Assembly (NCBI RefSeq): GCF_003591485.1
Contig: NZ_QZCF01000001.1
Coordinates: 62,001 to 126,000, forward strand
Source of the DNA: Paenibacillus sp. 1011MAR3C5
GTDB lineage: Bacteria; Bacillota; Bacilli; Paenibacillales; Paenibacillaceae
Reading direction: 5' to 3'
DNA: 64,000 bases
Shown here: one piece after another, positions 18,709 through 27,595 of the stretch
Numbering within the stretch: position 1 is the first letter of the stretch
Layout of the letters: each line of letters opens with the position of its first letter
Made by a program: the position numbers and the translations under genes
The notes under the pieces: model-generated
The model's database searches: none
What the model was told of the DNA's origin: nothing
The model's input: only the letters and a program-made list of their open reading frames with translations

Positions 18709-19122
18709 TTATGTATGAAGCTTTCTTCTGCTAATCTGCTGGAGTCTCTTGTTGATGTCGGCAATCCATGCCTCATCATCCAGCGACTGTGCCAGCAAAT
18801 GCAAATCAAGAAGCATGTTCACCCGCTGCTCGATCAGCGCTTCAACTTCATGCAGCTCCGGCTGCTGCTTGTTCGCTTTAGCTTCCACTAACAAATCTGC
18901 CCATTCATTGCATTCGTTAAACAGGAACGTGCCTTTGTCGGGCTCAGCTCCAAGTTGGGCGATCAATCCGGTCAAGTCCGGCTTTACCTCCGGAATGACT
19001 TCACTTCTGCTGCAGGTCGTGCATGAGAAGATCGGCACATTGTCGATCTCAACTTTCCCTGAATAGATGACGGTGCGCAGCTTCATCGTCATCGTCTCGC
19101 CGCAGTGGCATGTCTTACGCAA
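18709..19122 (-). CDS. YgiT-type zinc-finger protein, function unknown
   Basis: A 137-aa protein with an N-terminal zinc-binding knuckle pair (CHCG near residue 5 and CTTC near residue 34), as in the YgiT/MqsA-type domain, followed by an acidic, helical C-terminal half without recognised catalytic features. The start is TTG, with AAGGAG about 9 nt upstream. No toxin gene lies beside it, so a toxin-antitoxin role is not supported. It is separated from ccpA by about 230 bp and faces the same way. Confidence 0.7.
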   Translation of the reverse strand: MRKTCHCGETMTMKLRTVIYSGKVEIDNVPIFSCTTCSRSEVIPEVKPDLTGLIAQLGAEPDKGTFLFNECNEWADLLVEAKANKQQPELHEVEALIEQRVNMLLDLHLLAQSLDDEAWIADINKRLQQISRRKLHT

Positions 19123-19270
19123 GATGGTCAGCTCCTTCTCATAGCGGCAGAACCGCTATCTTACCTAATCGTATTCCTACTGAGAGTGAGTAAAATATTC
19201 GACCTTTTTTGGCAAAACTCCTGCTTATACGGCTATGTAATTTTTACTACTAAGCCTTTGAAAAACGCGT

Positions 19271-19708
19271 TCAGCCAGCCAGGCGTCTCCAGGCTCGGCG
19301 TATGACTGGAATCGACACTAGCAGCGTCCACACCGCAGCGCCGATCATATCGTTGCGCACATCGATGATGTCCATCATTCGGCCGCCCACGAACGACTGA
19401 TGGAATTCGTCGGTTACACCGTACAAGCCGCACAGCAATACAATGACAATTTTCATCGACAGCTTATCCGAACGGGCGCCAAAGCCAAAGTCCAGCAGAG
19501 CTGCCAATATAAAATAACTGACGAAATGCCCCCAATTGAAATCCGTCATGCCAGGGAACAGCTTTTGAAAAAAAGGAAGAACCGTGTTAATCTCATCCCC
19601 TGTTCTGGAGGACAGCGCAAAAATGACAGCCATCCATAATACGGCGGGAATAAATCGGATCATACGGCGACCGGACAACAGCTTCTTTTTACTGCTCATT
19701 TGATTCAT
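19271..19708 (-). CDS. VanZ-like membrane protein
   Basis: A 145-aa membrane protein with about four hydrophobic segments. The VanZ-family signature is clear: WMAVIFALSSRTG near the N-terminus, GHFVSYFILAALL, then the DEFHQSFVGGR loop followed by DVRNDMIGA. VanZ relatives are associated with low-level glycopeptide resistance in Enterococcus, but most homologues have unknown roles. The ribosome binding site AAGGAG is close to the ATG. Confidence 0.88.
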   Translation of the reverse strand: MNQMSSKKKLLSGRRMIRFIPAVLWMAVIFALSSRTGDEINTVLPFFQKLFPGMTDFNWGHFVSYFILAALLDFGFGARSDKLSMKIVIVLLCGLYGVTDEFHQSFVGGRMMDIIDVRNDMIGAAVWTLLVSIPVIRRAWRRLAG

Positions 19709-19765
19709 ATATACTCCTTCGATACAATATGAATGTAACTATTTCATGGAGAGGGAGGGGATCAC

Positions 19766-20296
19766 ATGTCCTTGCAGAACCAAACGGTTATCTGCCTGCT
19801 AGACGATGAATTTGAGGATTTGGAGCTATGGTATCCCGTCTACCGTGTACGCGAGGCTGGGGCTACCGTGTTATATGCCGGTCCGGAGAAGGGAAAAACC
19901 CATATTGGCAAATACGGTGTACCCGCCGTTGCCGATCTGTCATTCGACGAAGTGAACAGCGAGGAAATCATCGGCCTTCTCGTACCAGGAGGCTGGGCTC
20001 CGGACAAGCTGAGACGATATCCTAAAGTGTTGTCGCTCGTTCAGGAACTCAATGCGGCGGACAAGCCGATCGGGCAAATCTGTCATGCCGGATGGGTACT
20101 CATCTCCGCCAAAATCCTGGAGGGCCGTCAGGTGACGTCTACTCCCGGCATACGTGACGATATGGAGAATGCAGGCGCAACCTGGCATGATGAGCCAGTG
20201 GTCGTCGACGGCAATCTGATCTCCGCACGCCGTCCGCCGGACCTTCCGCCTTATGCGAAAGCGTTCGTAGATGCCTTGGAACAGCGAATGGGTTAA
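19766..20296 (+). CDS. DJ-1/PfpI family protein
   Basis: A 176-aa class I glutamine amidotransferase-like protein of the PfpI/YraA group. The nucleophile elbow is GQICHAGWVL (Cys about residue 110), and LVPGGWAPDKLRRYP is typical of the family. Members act as proteases, deglycases or chaperones; the exact activity cannot be assigned. The start has GGGAGGGG upstream. Its 3' end overlaps the 3' end of ptsI on the opposite strand, and both stops sit in one hairpin. Confidence 0.9.
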   Translation: MSLQNQTVICLLDDEFEDLELWYPVYRVREAGATVLYAGPEKGKTHIGKYGVPAVADLSFDEVNSEEIIGLLVPGGWAPDKLRRYPKVLSLVQELNAADKPIGQICHAGWVLISAKILEGRQVTSTPGIRDDMENAGATWHDEPVVVDGNLISARRPPDLPPYAKAFVDALEQRMG

Positions 20297-20309
20297 CCAT
20301 TCGCTGTTT
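20280..20309 (+). terminator. Terminator overlapping the convergent ends of the PfpI and ptsI genes
   Basis: Arms AACAGCGAATGG and CCATTCGCTGTT with a GTTAA loop, followed by TTTTTC on the plus strand. The stop codon of the PfpI-like gene is in the loop and the ptsI stop is in the same hairpin. Confidence 0.85.
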
Positions 20310-22035
20310 TTTCTTCCGGTTCTCTCTTGAACGCCTCCAGCTTGGCAATGACTTCAGTGCTCGTGCGGCATAGCTGCAGCTGCTCCAATAGCCCTCTGCT
20401 CTCCTCCTGCTTCGTCCCAAGCAGCCGCTCCTTCACATGGAGGATGGAATGGGCCGACATGCTTAGCTCGTCGACATCCAGACTCAACCATATCGGCAGT
20501 GCCCTCATATCCCCAGCCAACTCGCCGCATACGCCTACCGTAATACCGGAACGCTTCGCTGCATCTACCGTCAGCTTCAGCATCCGTAAGAGAGCCGGAT
20601 GAAACGGCTCGTACAGATGGGATATCTCTTCGTTCATACGGTCTACCGCAAGCGTAAATTGTACAAGATCATTGGTCCCGATGCTGAAGAAATCGACTTC
20701 CTCCGCCAGCAAGTCCGCGATCATGACCGCCGCCGGCACTTCGATCATTATGCCGACCTTCATCCCCTTGTCATATGGAATGCCTTCCTGCTCCAGCTCC
20801 ATCTTGGCTTCGTTCAAGATCCGATTGGCGCTGCGCACTTCGTCGACAGACGAGATCAAGGGGTACATCAGCTTCACTTGACCATAGACGCTTGCTCGCA
20901 GAATGGCCCTCAGCTGCGTCTTGAACAGATCAGTGCGGTCAAGCGAGATACGAATGGCGCGGTAGCCCAGGAACGGATTGTCCTCCTCCGGCAGCTCGAA
21001 GTAATCCAGCTGCTTGTCTCCGCCTACATCCAGCGTCCGAATGACAAGCGGATCTCCGCCAAGCTTCTCTGCGACACTGCGGTACACCTCGAACTGCTCC
21101 TCTTCCCTAGGGAAACGATTGCGGTCCATATATAGAAACTCGGTGCGGAATAGGCCGACTCCGTTCGCTCCGCTCGACAGCGCAATCTCCAGCTCCTTGA
21201 TGGAGCTGATATTCGCCTCCAGCCGCAGAGCTTTGCCGTCAGGCGTCACCGAATGGCGCAATGCGAAATGCTGAAGCTTCTTTTTCTCTTCGGTCTGCTT
21301 GGTATGCAGCTGATTGTAGCGTTCGATGACGGCTTCTACGGGATCGATATAGACCGTTCCGTCGCCGCCGTCAATAACGATTGTCTGACCCGTCAATATC
21401 GGTTCCGTCAGTCCCTGTTCAACACCTACGACCAGCGGAACACCAAGCGCTCTGGCCATGATCGACGAATGCGAGGTGGTGCTGCCAGCCAGTGTCACAA
21501 TGCCGAGCACATGATCCGGGTTAATATGGGCGAGCTGGGAAGGCGACAGCTCCTTCGCAATGAGTATAAAGGGCTGTGTATCCACAGGCAGCGCAATCTC
21601 CGGAACGCCGAGCAGATGCTTAAGGAGACGGTTGCCGACATCCTTGATATCAAGTGCCCTCTCCTTCATGTAGTCATCGTCCAGCAAGTCGAACATGGTT
21701 ACGAAGTGATCGATCGCTTCCTTCACGGCCACTTCTGCCGCCTTGTACTGGCGCTGGATAATGCCCTGAATTTCATTCATGAAGACCGGATCGTCCAATA
21801 TGGCCAGATGCGCATCGAAGATGTTCGTCTCCGCCGAACCGACAACTTCCCTCAGCTCATCCTTGATCTGCTCGATCTCATGCTTCGATGTCCGAATGCC
21901 TTCATAAACCCGCTCGAATTCACGGGCGAAGTCAGCGACATCGATCTTTTGGTCCGGCACTTCCCACTCCCAGTTCGGCAGCACGAACGCCTTTCCGATC
22001 GCGATGCCTGATGAGGCGCCTATTCCTTGAATCAT
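20293..22035 (-). CDS. ptsI: Phosphoenolpyruvate-protein phosphotransferase (PTS enzyme I)
   Basis: The first phosphoryl carrier of the sugar phosphotransferase system, 580 aa. The phosphorylated histidine is His189 in GSTTSHSSIMAR. The PEP-binding half contains RTEFLYMDR and GVCGELAGD, and FFSIGTNDLVQF. The ATG overlaps the end of the upstream PTS permease gene by 4 nt, so the two are translationally coupled. The gene for HPr is not in this cluster, unlike the ptsGHI order of Bacillus. The length is slightly larger than B. subtilis enzyme I (570 aa). Confidence 0.96.
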   Translation of the reverse strand: MIQGIGASSGIAIGKAFVLPNWEWEVPDQKIDVADFAREFERVYEGIRTSKHEIEQIKDELREVVGSAETNIFDAHLAILDDPVFMNEIQGIIQRQYKAAEVAVKEAIDHFVTMFDLLDDDYMKERALDIKDVGNRLLKHLLGVPEIALPVDTQPFILIAKELSPSQLAHINPDHVLGIVTLAGSTTSHSSIMARALGVPLVVGVEQGLTEPILTGQTIVIDGGDGTVYIDPVEAVIERYNQLHTKQTEEKKKLQHFALRHSVTPDGKALRLEANISSIKELEIALSSGANGVGLFRTEFLYMDRNRFPREEEQFEVYRSVAEKLGGDPLVIRTLDVGGDKQLDYFELPEEDNPFLGYRAIRISLDRTDLFKTQLRAILRASVYGQVKLMYPLISSVDEVRSANRILNEAKMELEQEGIPYDKGMKVGIMIEVPAAVMIADLLAEEVDFFSIGTNDLVQFTLAVDRMNEEISHLYEPFHPALLRMLKLTVDAAKRSGITVGVCGELAGDMRALPIWLSLDVDELSMSAHSILHVKERLLGTKQEESRGLLEQLQLCRTSTEVIAKLEAFKREPEEKTANG

Positions 22036-23918
22036 TGCGTTTCCCCTCCACCGTTGCTCTCTTTAAGCACAACTGACATTACCGAAGATTGTCCTTTCTT
22101 CACTGCTTTGAATGGCGCAAAGCGCCATGAGCGGACCCGGTCGGAATTGGTGATGACCATTGGCGTGGCAAGGGACTTGCTCTCCTTGCGCACCTTCTGA
22201 AGATTGAAGCGGATCAGCAGCATCCCCGGCGTAACTTCGTCGCCTTCCTTTACAACCGCCTGGAAGTACGATTTGCCAGCAAGCTTGGACGTATCAATCC
22301 CGATATGCAGCAGCACTTCCAAGCCTTCCTCCGTCTTGATCCCGATGGCGTGCATCGTCGGATAAATATGGATGACCGTTCCCTTCACAGGCGATACAAG
22401 CTCTCCTCTGTCCGGCAGGAAGGCTACGCCTTGCCCCACAAGCTTGCCGGCAAAGATCGGATCCGGCACTTCCTCAAGCGGAATCATCCGTCCTTGCATC
22501 GGCGAATGGAACAGCACCTGCGCTTGGTCGCGATGAATCGCCTTCATCATTTCCTCGCGAATCAGCTCGGAATACGTGCCGAACACAACCTGGACATGGC
22601 CCCCGCCAAGACGGATCACGCCAGCCGCGCCAAGATTGCGCAGCGCGTTAATATCGAGCACCTTCTCATTCGATACCTTCAAGCGAAGGCGTGTAATGCA
22701 GGATTCCATCTGTATGATGTTCTGCTTGCCTCCGATTGCTTGCAAAATAAGCGGAGCGCGATATGGGATGTCTCCGGCCCACTCATCCAGCTGTGAACCT
22801 TCTTCCCGGCCCGGGGTCGGAATACGGAATCGGCGAATAGCCCAGCGGAACAAGACATAATAGACGATGCCGACGACAATGCCGATCGGAATGAGCAGCC
22901 AGCCTCGTGTGGCGAGGTGCTCATTGATAACAAAGTCGATCGCTCCAGCCGAAAAGGAGAAGCCATGGAGAATGCCTAATTCGTAAGTGACCCACATAAT
23001 AATGCCGGATAAGATCGCATGCACAACATACAAATAAGGTGCAACGAACAGAAAAGCAAATTCCACCGGCTCCGTTACGCCCGTTAGGAACGATGCGAGT
23101 GCAGCATAGAGGAACGTTTTCCGGATCTTCGGCTTGAGGTCTTCCCTTGCTTCATGGATGATGGCAAATGCAATAGCCGGAAGTGCGAACATCATAGTCG
23201 GATACAAGCCGGCCATAAAACTCCCCGCTGTAGGATCGCCAGCAAAAAATCTCGGCAGGTCGCCGTATACCATATTCCCGGCTTCTGTCTCATATCCGCC
23301 AATCTGGAACCAGAACACATGGCTAACCAAATGATGCAAGCCAAAGACAACCAAAATCCGGTGTATGAATCCGTACAGAAATACCCCAAATCCGCCTCCT
23401 GATGCGACGATGTCGCCTAGCTTCACCAATAATGCTTCCAGATAAGGCGCCACATTGATCATGCCGATCGAAAAAAGCAGCGCGATAAAGCTGACAAAAA
23501 GCGGCACAAATCGCGGCCCGCCAAAAAACTGAATATATTCAGGCAGTCTTAAATCCTTAAACCGTTCATGGCTGATACCCGATATAATCCCAATAATTGC
23601 CCCGATCATAACGGTTGGTTCAATGCCCGCGTCCGCTGAGCCCGTTATTCCGGTATAGATAATCATGCCGATTAAAGAAGCCATCCCGGCAGCCAGCGCA
23701 TTGCCGGTAAGCCCGAGTGCGACGCCAAGCGCGAATATAAACGGCAAATACATGAAGATGATCTCGCTCGCCGCTTGGAGATGCGCAGGCATCCCGGGTA
23801 AACCTATGTAATCCCAGGGCAGCTGGCTCAAGCTTAGAAACACAGCCGCGCCAGGCAGCACGATCATTGGCAGCATGAAAGCTCTGCCTAATTGCTGCAA
23901 GCTCCCTATGAATGTCAT
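22032..23918 (-). CDS. PTS glucose/N-acetylglucosamine-type IICBA permease
   Basis: A 628-aa fused permease in the order IIC, IIB, IIA. The IIC part (residues 1-365) has about eight to ten membrane segments and the substrate motif GVTEPVEF; IIB (390-465) has phospho-Cys407 in ESCITRLRL; IIA (470-628) has His523 and the phosphorylated His538 in LLHIGIDT. It imports and phosphorylates a hexose. The glucose and GlcNAc subfamilies are hard to separate by eye, so I give no symbol. It is the first gene of a two-gene operon with ptsI. The IIA tail after residue 580 is longer and more basic than usual. Confidence 0.9.
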   Translation of the reverse strand: MTFIGSLQQLGRAFMLPMIVLPGAAVFLSLSQLPWDYIGLPGMPAHLQAASEIIFMYLPFIFALGVALGLTGNALAAGMASLIGMIIYTGITGSADAGIEPTVMIGAIIGIISGISHERFKDLRLPEYIQFFGGPRFVPLFVSFIALLFSIGMINVAPYLEALLVKLGDIVASGGGFGVFLYGFIHRILVVFGLHHLVSHVFWFQIGGYETEAGNMVYGDLPRFFAGDPTAGSFMAGLYPTMMFALPAIAFAIIHEAREDLKPKIRKTFLYAALASFLTGVTEPVEFAFLFVAPYLYVVHAILSGIIMWVTYELGILHGFSFSAGAIDFVINEHLATRGWLLIPIGIVVGIVYYVLFRWAIRRFRIPTPGREEGSQLDEWAGDIPYRAPLILQAIGGKQNIIQMESCITRLRLKVSNEKVLDINALRNLGAAGVIRLGGGHVQVVFGTYSELIREEMMKAIHRDQAQVLFHSPMQGRMIPLEEVPDPIFAGKLVGQGVAFLPDRGELVSPVKGTVIHIYPTMHAIGIKTEEGLEVLLHIGIDTSKLAGKSYFQAVVKEGDEVTPGMLLIRFNLQKVRKESKSLATPMVITNSDRVRSWRFAPFKAVKKGQSSVMSVVLKESNGGGETQ

Positions 23919-24010
23919 TCTGAACCTCCTAGAACGTCAAATCGCACGTATATGCTTAGTTTGTCTCATTCATATCTATTACGATGTTAAGCTCTCGCTC
24001 CCCATTTGTC

Positions 24011-24040
24011 AAAATAAAAAGACGGGCCTTTCGGCCCGCC
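24011..24040 (-). terminator. Intrinsic terminator after the Gln/Ser/Tyr-rich protein gene
   Basis: A CGGGCC-TTTC-GGCCCG stem-loop; on the minus strand it is followed by TTTTTATTTT. It lies about 35 nt beyond the stop at 24075. Confidence 0.88.
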
Positions 24041-24074
24041 TTCGTTGATGATTCTTTCCCGGATCGGATTAATC

Positions 24075-24683
24075 TTAACGGGAGTATTGGGAATTCGATT
24101 GCGCGCTGGAGGACTGATAACCATAACGCGCAATAACCGGACCGGCTTGCTCGTAAGCATTGGTTGCTTGGTATACCGGATTAATGGACGTGTTGGAATG
24201 GACAGGTCCATGAGATTGGTAGCCAGCTTGACCAAACGATTGTTGGCTATACTGAGCCGGTTGAGAATACGATTGCTGACCATATTGTTGGCTAAAACCT
24301 TGTTGCTGCTGTTGGTCTGGACCAGCTTGGTAGCCGTAACGCGCGATAACCGGGCCTACGTCGCCGAATGCAGTAGCAGGCGAGCTTGCATGGCTTTGCA
24401 CCGGTCCATGGGATTGGTAAGCGTGATTCGAAACGGCCGGCTGCGTATAGGATTGAATAGCTGGAGCAGCATGCTGCTGGTAGCCATTAGACGAATGCTG
24501 GGACCCGGCGTTATTGAAAGACGGGCTTACAATGGATGCGGATTCCCGGCCAAATGTAGGATAGCTAAGCTGTCCTTGGTAATGGGACTGAACAAAGCCA
24601 GTCGGTTGGAAGTTTTGGCTTGCATTCGAAAATTGTTGTTGTCCGCCTTGGAACTGTGCCGGCTGTTGCGAATATTGATTCAC
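24075..24683 (-). CDS. Low-complexity Gln/Ser/Tyr-rich repeat protein, function unknown
   Basis: A 202-aa protein made almost wholly of Gln, Ser, Tyr, Gly, Ala and Asn, with very few charged residues and no hydrophobic segment. Two tandem units each begin YQSHGPV and end GPVIARYGYQ (DNA copies of the second motif at 24114-24143 and 24328-24357). The middle contains QYGQQSYSQPAQYSQQS. The composition resembles prion-like or coat-type proteins. An AAGGAGG site precedes the ATG, and a terminator follows, so it is a real single-gene unit. A spore coat or surface structural role would fit a spore former but is inference only; I recognise no family. Confidence 0.8.
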   Translation of the reverse strand: MNQYSQQPAQFQGGQQQFSNASQNFQPTGFVQSHYQGQLSYPTFGRESASIVSPSFNNAGSQHSSNGYQQHAAPAIQSYTQPAVSNHAYQSHGPVQSHASSPATAFGDVGPVIARYGYQAGPDQQQQQGFSQQYGQQSYSQPAQYSQQSFGQAGYQSHGPVHSNTSINPVYQATNAYEQAGPVIARYGYQSSSAQSNSQYSR

Positions 24684-24807
24684 GTTGTGTCCTCCTTGGG
24701 TTTCACCATAAGTCTTCCGAAAGCAAAGCGATAGCGCCTAAGCGACGTCATCCCTTCGATTCAGAAGCCTTTCTTATTGTGGAGTAGACACGTCTGAATT
24801 ATGAGAG

Positions 24808-25242
24808 TCAGGTTTTGGATTTTCCGCCAGGGAGAAGAATGGAATCCTCCACTTTGATGCAGCGGTCCATAATGACGTTCAGACCGCCTGAAGCAGCGAT
24901 CGCTCCCGCTTCCTCATTCAAGATGCCAAGCTGCAGCCAGAACGTCTTCGCGCCGATCGCGACCGCTTCTTCCGCGACCGGAGGCGTATGCTCGCTGCGT
25001 CGAAAGACGTTTACGATATCAACTGGAACAGGGATGTCGCTTAGCTTGGCGTAGCTCTTCTGGCCCAAGATCATGTCCGCATTGGGATTAACTGGTATGA
25101 TGGTGTAGCCTTTGGCCTGCATCGCCTCTGACACCATATACGATACGCGCTCCGGATTATCGGACAAGCCGACAACCGCAATTGTATCGCTACCGCTTAA
25201 TATCTCTTTAATTTGCTCTCTGTCCGGGTTTTGAAAAGACAT
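24808..25242 (-). CDS. CoA-binding domain protein (YccU-like)
   Basis: A 144-aa single-domain Rossmann-like protein of the CoA-binding family found in succinyl-CoA ligase alpha subunits. Visible are IAVVGLSDNPERVSYMV near residue 20, the VDIVNVFRR strand and the C-terminal VIMDRCIKVE, standard for YccU-like proteins. No catalytic histidine domain is attached. The function of these small proteins is not established. The ribosome binding site GGAGGTG is well placed. It follows aroA on the same strand at a gap of 27 bp and may be co-transcribed. Confidence 0.88.
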   Translation of the reverse strand: MSFQNPDREQIKEILSGSDTIAVVGLSDNPERVSYMVSEAMQAKGYTIIPVNPNADMILGQKSYAKLSDIPVPVDIVNVFRRSEHTPPVAEEAVAIGAKTFWLQLGILNEEAGAIAASGGLNVIMDRCIKVEDSILLPGGKSKT

Positions 25243-25269
25243 GGCTGCACCTCCAAAAGTTATGGTCTG

Positions 25270-26571
25270 TTAGTGCGATCCTTCTACCCATTCCACCTGA
25301 GCGCCAAGCGCCGTCAGATGATCGAAGTAGATCGGGTAAGACTTGGCTACATGATGCGCATCATGGATGCGAATCGGTTTCTTCGAGCGCAGGCCAACGA
25401 TAGACAACGCCATGATGACACGATGATCGTAATGCGCATTGATATCGACGCCGCCCTCTACGCCTTCCGGCCGTCCATGTACAATAATCTCGCTTTGGCG
25501 CTCCTCCACGTTGGCTCCCGCCTTGCGCAGCTCGTTCAAGTAATCGGTAATGCGGTCGCATTCCTTGTAGCGCAGATTCTCTACATTATAGAATCGTGAT
25601 GTGCCCTCGGCGAATACAGCCGCCGCCACCATAGCCAGCACGGCATCCGTCGCGTGGTCGCCGTCAAATTCAACTGCCTTCAGCTTGCCGTTGCCCTTCA
25701 CATGCACAACGCCGTTCTCATGCGTAAGCGGCACTTCCATCATCTTCAGCACGTCGACAACAGCGCGCTCGCCTTGCTTGCTGTTCTCCAACAGGCGGTT
25801 CACAATCACATCCGACTCTGTGACAGCGGCTGCTGCCAGAATTGCAGCTGATCCAGGGTAGTCGCCTTGTACATAGTACGTCTTGGCTTGGTAGCTCTGA
25901 CGGCCCGGCACGCGGAAACGCATGTAATCTTCATCGGCATGAATGACGATGCCGGCTTGCTCCAATACTTCAAGCGTCTGTCCCACGACAACCTTGGACT
26001 TCAGATCATGCAACACTTCGATCTCGCTGTCCTCTTCCAGTAGCGGTGTCAGGAACAAGAGCGCGCTTAAGAACTGCGAGCTGATATTGCCGGAGACTTG
26101 AATATGTCCGCCGCGCGGCTGTCCGCCTTTAATCGTAATCGGCAGCTTGCCTTCATTATGCTCAATTGTGACGCCCATCTTGCTTAGCGATTCAATCAAA
26201 TCATGATGCGGGCGCTTGCCGAGGGAATCCGGGTAACGATTAATAAAGGTCACATCCGGACAAAACGTTGCGATCGCCATAAGAAAGCGCAGCACGGCCC
26301 CCGCATTGCCGACATCCAATTGATCAACTGCTTTCGGATGGCGTCCAAAACCGGTTATCACGATTTTCTCATCGTCTTCTTCTACGGTTGCGCCCAAATC
26401 ACGAATACAACGGCGCATTGCATCGCTGTCCTCGCTGTGAGCCGGGTAATATATCGTGCTCGTGCCTTCCGCCAGTGCGGCGACAAGCAGGTAGCGTGTC
26501 GTATAATTTTTGGAGGACAGGGCCTCGATTTTTCCTTGCAGCCTTGGAGTCGGCGTTACGATTACATCCAT
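25270..26571 (-). CDS. aroA: 3-phosphoshikimate 1-carboxyvinyltransferase (EPSP synthase)
   Basis: Sixth step of the shikimate pathway, joining phosphoenolpyruvate to shikimate-3-phosphate. I chose the ATG at 26571 (MDVIVTPTPRLQG) because AAAGGAGAG lies 8 nt upstream; this gives 433 aa, normal for the family. Motifs are SSKNYTTRYLLVAALA, the PEP-binding GNAGAVLRFL, QFLSALLFL, GDYPGSAAILAAAAV and the C-terminal YDHRVIMALSIVGL. The glycine-rich GNAGAVLRF resembles class II enzymes. It follows aroK by 29 bp, forming a small aromatic amino acid operon. Confidence 0.95.
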   Translation of the reverse strand: MDVIVTPTPRLQGKIEALSSKNYTTRYLLVAALAEGTSTIYYPAHSEDSDAMRRCIRDLGATVEEDDEKIVITGFGRHPKAVDQLDVGNAGAVLRFLMAIATFCPDVTFINRYPDSLGKRPHHDLIESLSKMGVTIEHNEGKLPITIKGGQPRGGHIQVSGNISSQFLSALLFLTPLLEEDSEIEVLHDLKSKVVVGQTLEVLEQAGIVIHADEDYMRFRVPGRQSYQAKTYYVQGDYPGSAAILAAAAVTESDVIVNRLLENSKQGERAVVDVLKMMEVPLTHENGVVHVKGNGKLKAVEFDGDHATDAVLAMVAAAVFAEGTSRFYNVENLRYKECDRITDYLNELRKAGANVEERQSEIIVHGRPEGVEGGVDINAHYDHRVIMALSIVGLRSKKPIRIHDAHHVAKSYPIYFDHLTALGAQVEWVEGSH

Positions 26572-26600
26572 CTTCAATAGCTCTCCTTTAATGTTAGGAT

Positions 26601-27143
26601 TTATGGGAAAGTGGAATGTTGCTTCCACGCCATTACGATACAATCAACGACCTCTTCGACCGACAGTTCCGTCGTATCGACAGTCAAGTGGGCAAAATCA
26701 TATGCGCCCTTCCTCGTCTCCAGCAGTCCATAGACGCGTTCGCGAACTGCGCCTTCCAACAGCGGTCTGGATTTATCCAGCAGCACCCGTGCGATGATTT
26801 GTTCCGGATCAGCGGATAATGCGACTACAAAACCATGCTGCAGCATAGCGCTGCGATTGTCCTCGCGCAGCACAGCCCCGCCTCCTGTGGCGATAACGGT
26901 ATGCGAATGCTGCTTCAGCAGCTTGCTCAGCTCGTGGGATTCCATATCCCGAAACGCCTGCTCGCCGTCTTCAGCGAAAATGTCGGAAATGCTGCGGCCT
27001 TCCGCGCGCTCTACCTCTGCATCCGAATCCGCACAGCTCCACGCCAGCTTCTCCGCAAGCAACCGGCTTACGCTGGATTTGCCGGTCCCCATGAAGCCTA
27101 TCAATACTACCTTTCCACTCGGGGATATTGACAAGATCATCAT
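26601..27143 (-). CDS. aroK: Shikimate kinase
   Basis: Phosphorylates shikimate with ATP, the step before AroA, whose gene follows directly. I chose the ATG at 27143 because AAGGG stands 7 nt before it, giving 180 aa; an ATG 11 codons upstream has no ribosome binding site. Motifs are the Walker A loop GFMGTGKSS, the shikimate-binding DSDAEVERAEGRSISDIF, the GGGAVLREDN loop and the lid arginines near RPLLEG. The C-terminal ESVEEVV-like tail is ordinary. Confidence 0.95.
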   Translation of the reverse strand: MMILSISPSGKVVLIGFMGTGKSSVSRLLAEKLAWSCADSDAEVERAEGRSISDIFAEDGEQAFRDMESHELSKLLKQHSHTVIATGGGAVLREDNRSAMLQHGFVVALSADPEQIIARVLLDKSRPLLEGAVRERVYGLLETRKGAYDFAHLTVDTTELSVEEVVDCIVMAWKQHSTFP

Positions 27144-27283
27144 CCTTTTGCCCTTTAAAGGCGTGAATTCTTCCATATCATATCATTTTTTTGCGAGAAG
27201 AGGGTATAAAAAAGTTGATTAAGCCGTATGGTTGATAAAGATGCATATCTGATGCATATTCCATGATCGGAGTGACTGCGCTT

Positions 27284-27595
27284 ATGTCAAGCGAACCCTG
27301 CCCGAATTCCCTATACTTAACGCAAAAAAGAATCGATCTTATCCTTGACCCCGGTCATCCGCTATGCCGGGATGATGTGGTCTGGATGCTGGGCTATATC
27401 AAAAAAAAGGTGGCTGACGAAGACCCATCCTTGATGAGTCTGTCGCAGCCACGCCTGATGCAGAACTTTCTATACTTTGCCGAAGCCTCCATGGCGCTTA
27501 TTCAGCGCAGGCATTACTGCGATCAAGAGGCTGATCGGTTAAGACTTTGGCTAATGCAAGCCGCCCATGGGCTTATCCAAGACCGTGAGTCTTAG
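27284..27595 (+). CDS. Small hypothetical protein
   Basis: A 103-aa soluble protein with no recognised domain. The ATG at 27284 has CGGAGTG upstream and is preferred over the one seven codons earlier. The middle of the protein is helical and basic ([19 protein letters not shown]). It ends tail-to-tail with gnd, the two stop codons overlapping by 4 nt. Codon use is like its neighbours, supporting a real host gene. Confidence 0.6.
   Translation: MSSEPCPNSLYLTQKRIDLILDPGHPLCRDDVVWMLGYIKKKVADEDPSLMSLSQPRLMQNFLYFAEASMALIQRRHYCDQEADRLRLWLMQAAHGLIQDRES

Noticed and set aside
18709..19122. MqsA-type antitoxin
   Set aside because: The YgiT-type zinc finger is present, but there is no helix-turn-helix half and no toxin gene beside it.
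24045..24734. Plus-strand frame of 229 codons
   Set aside because: Antisense to the Gln/Ser/Tyr-rich protein gene, starting inside its terminator. The Leu/Arg/Ser composition is a mirror of the CAG/CAA-rich gene.
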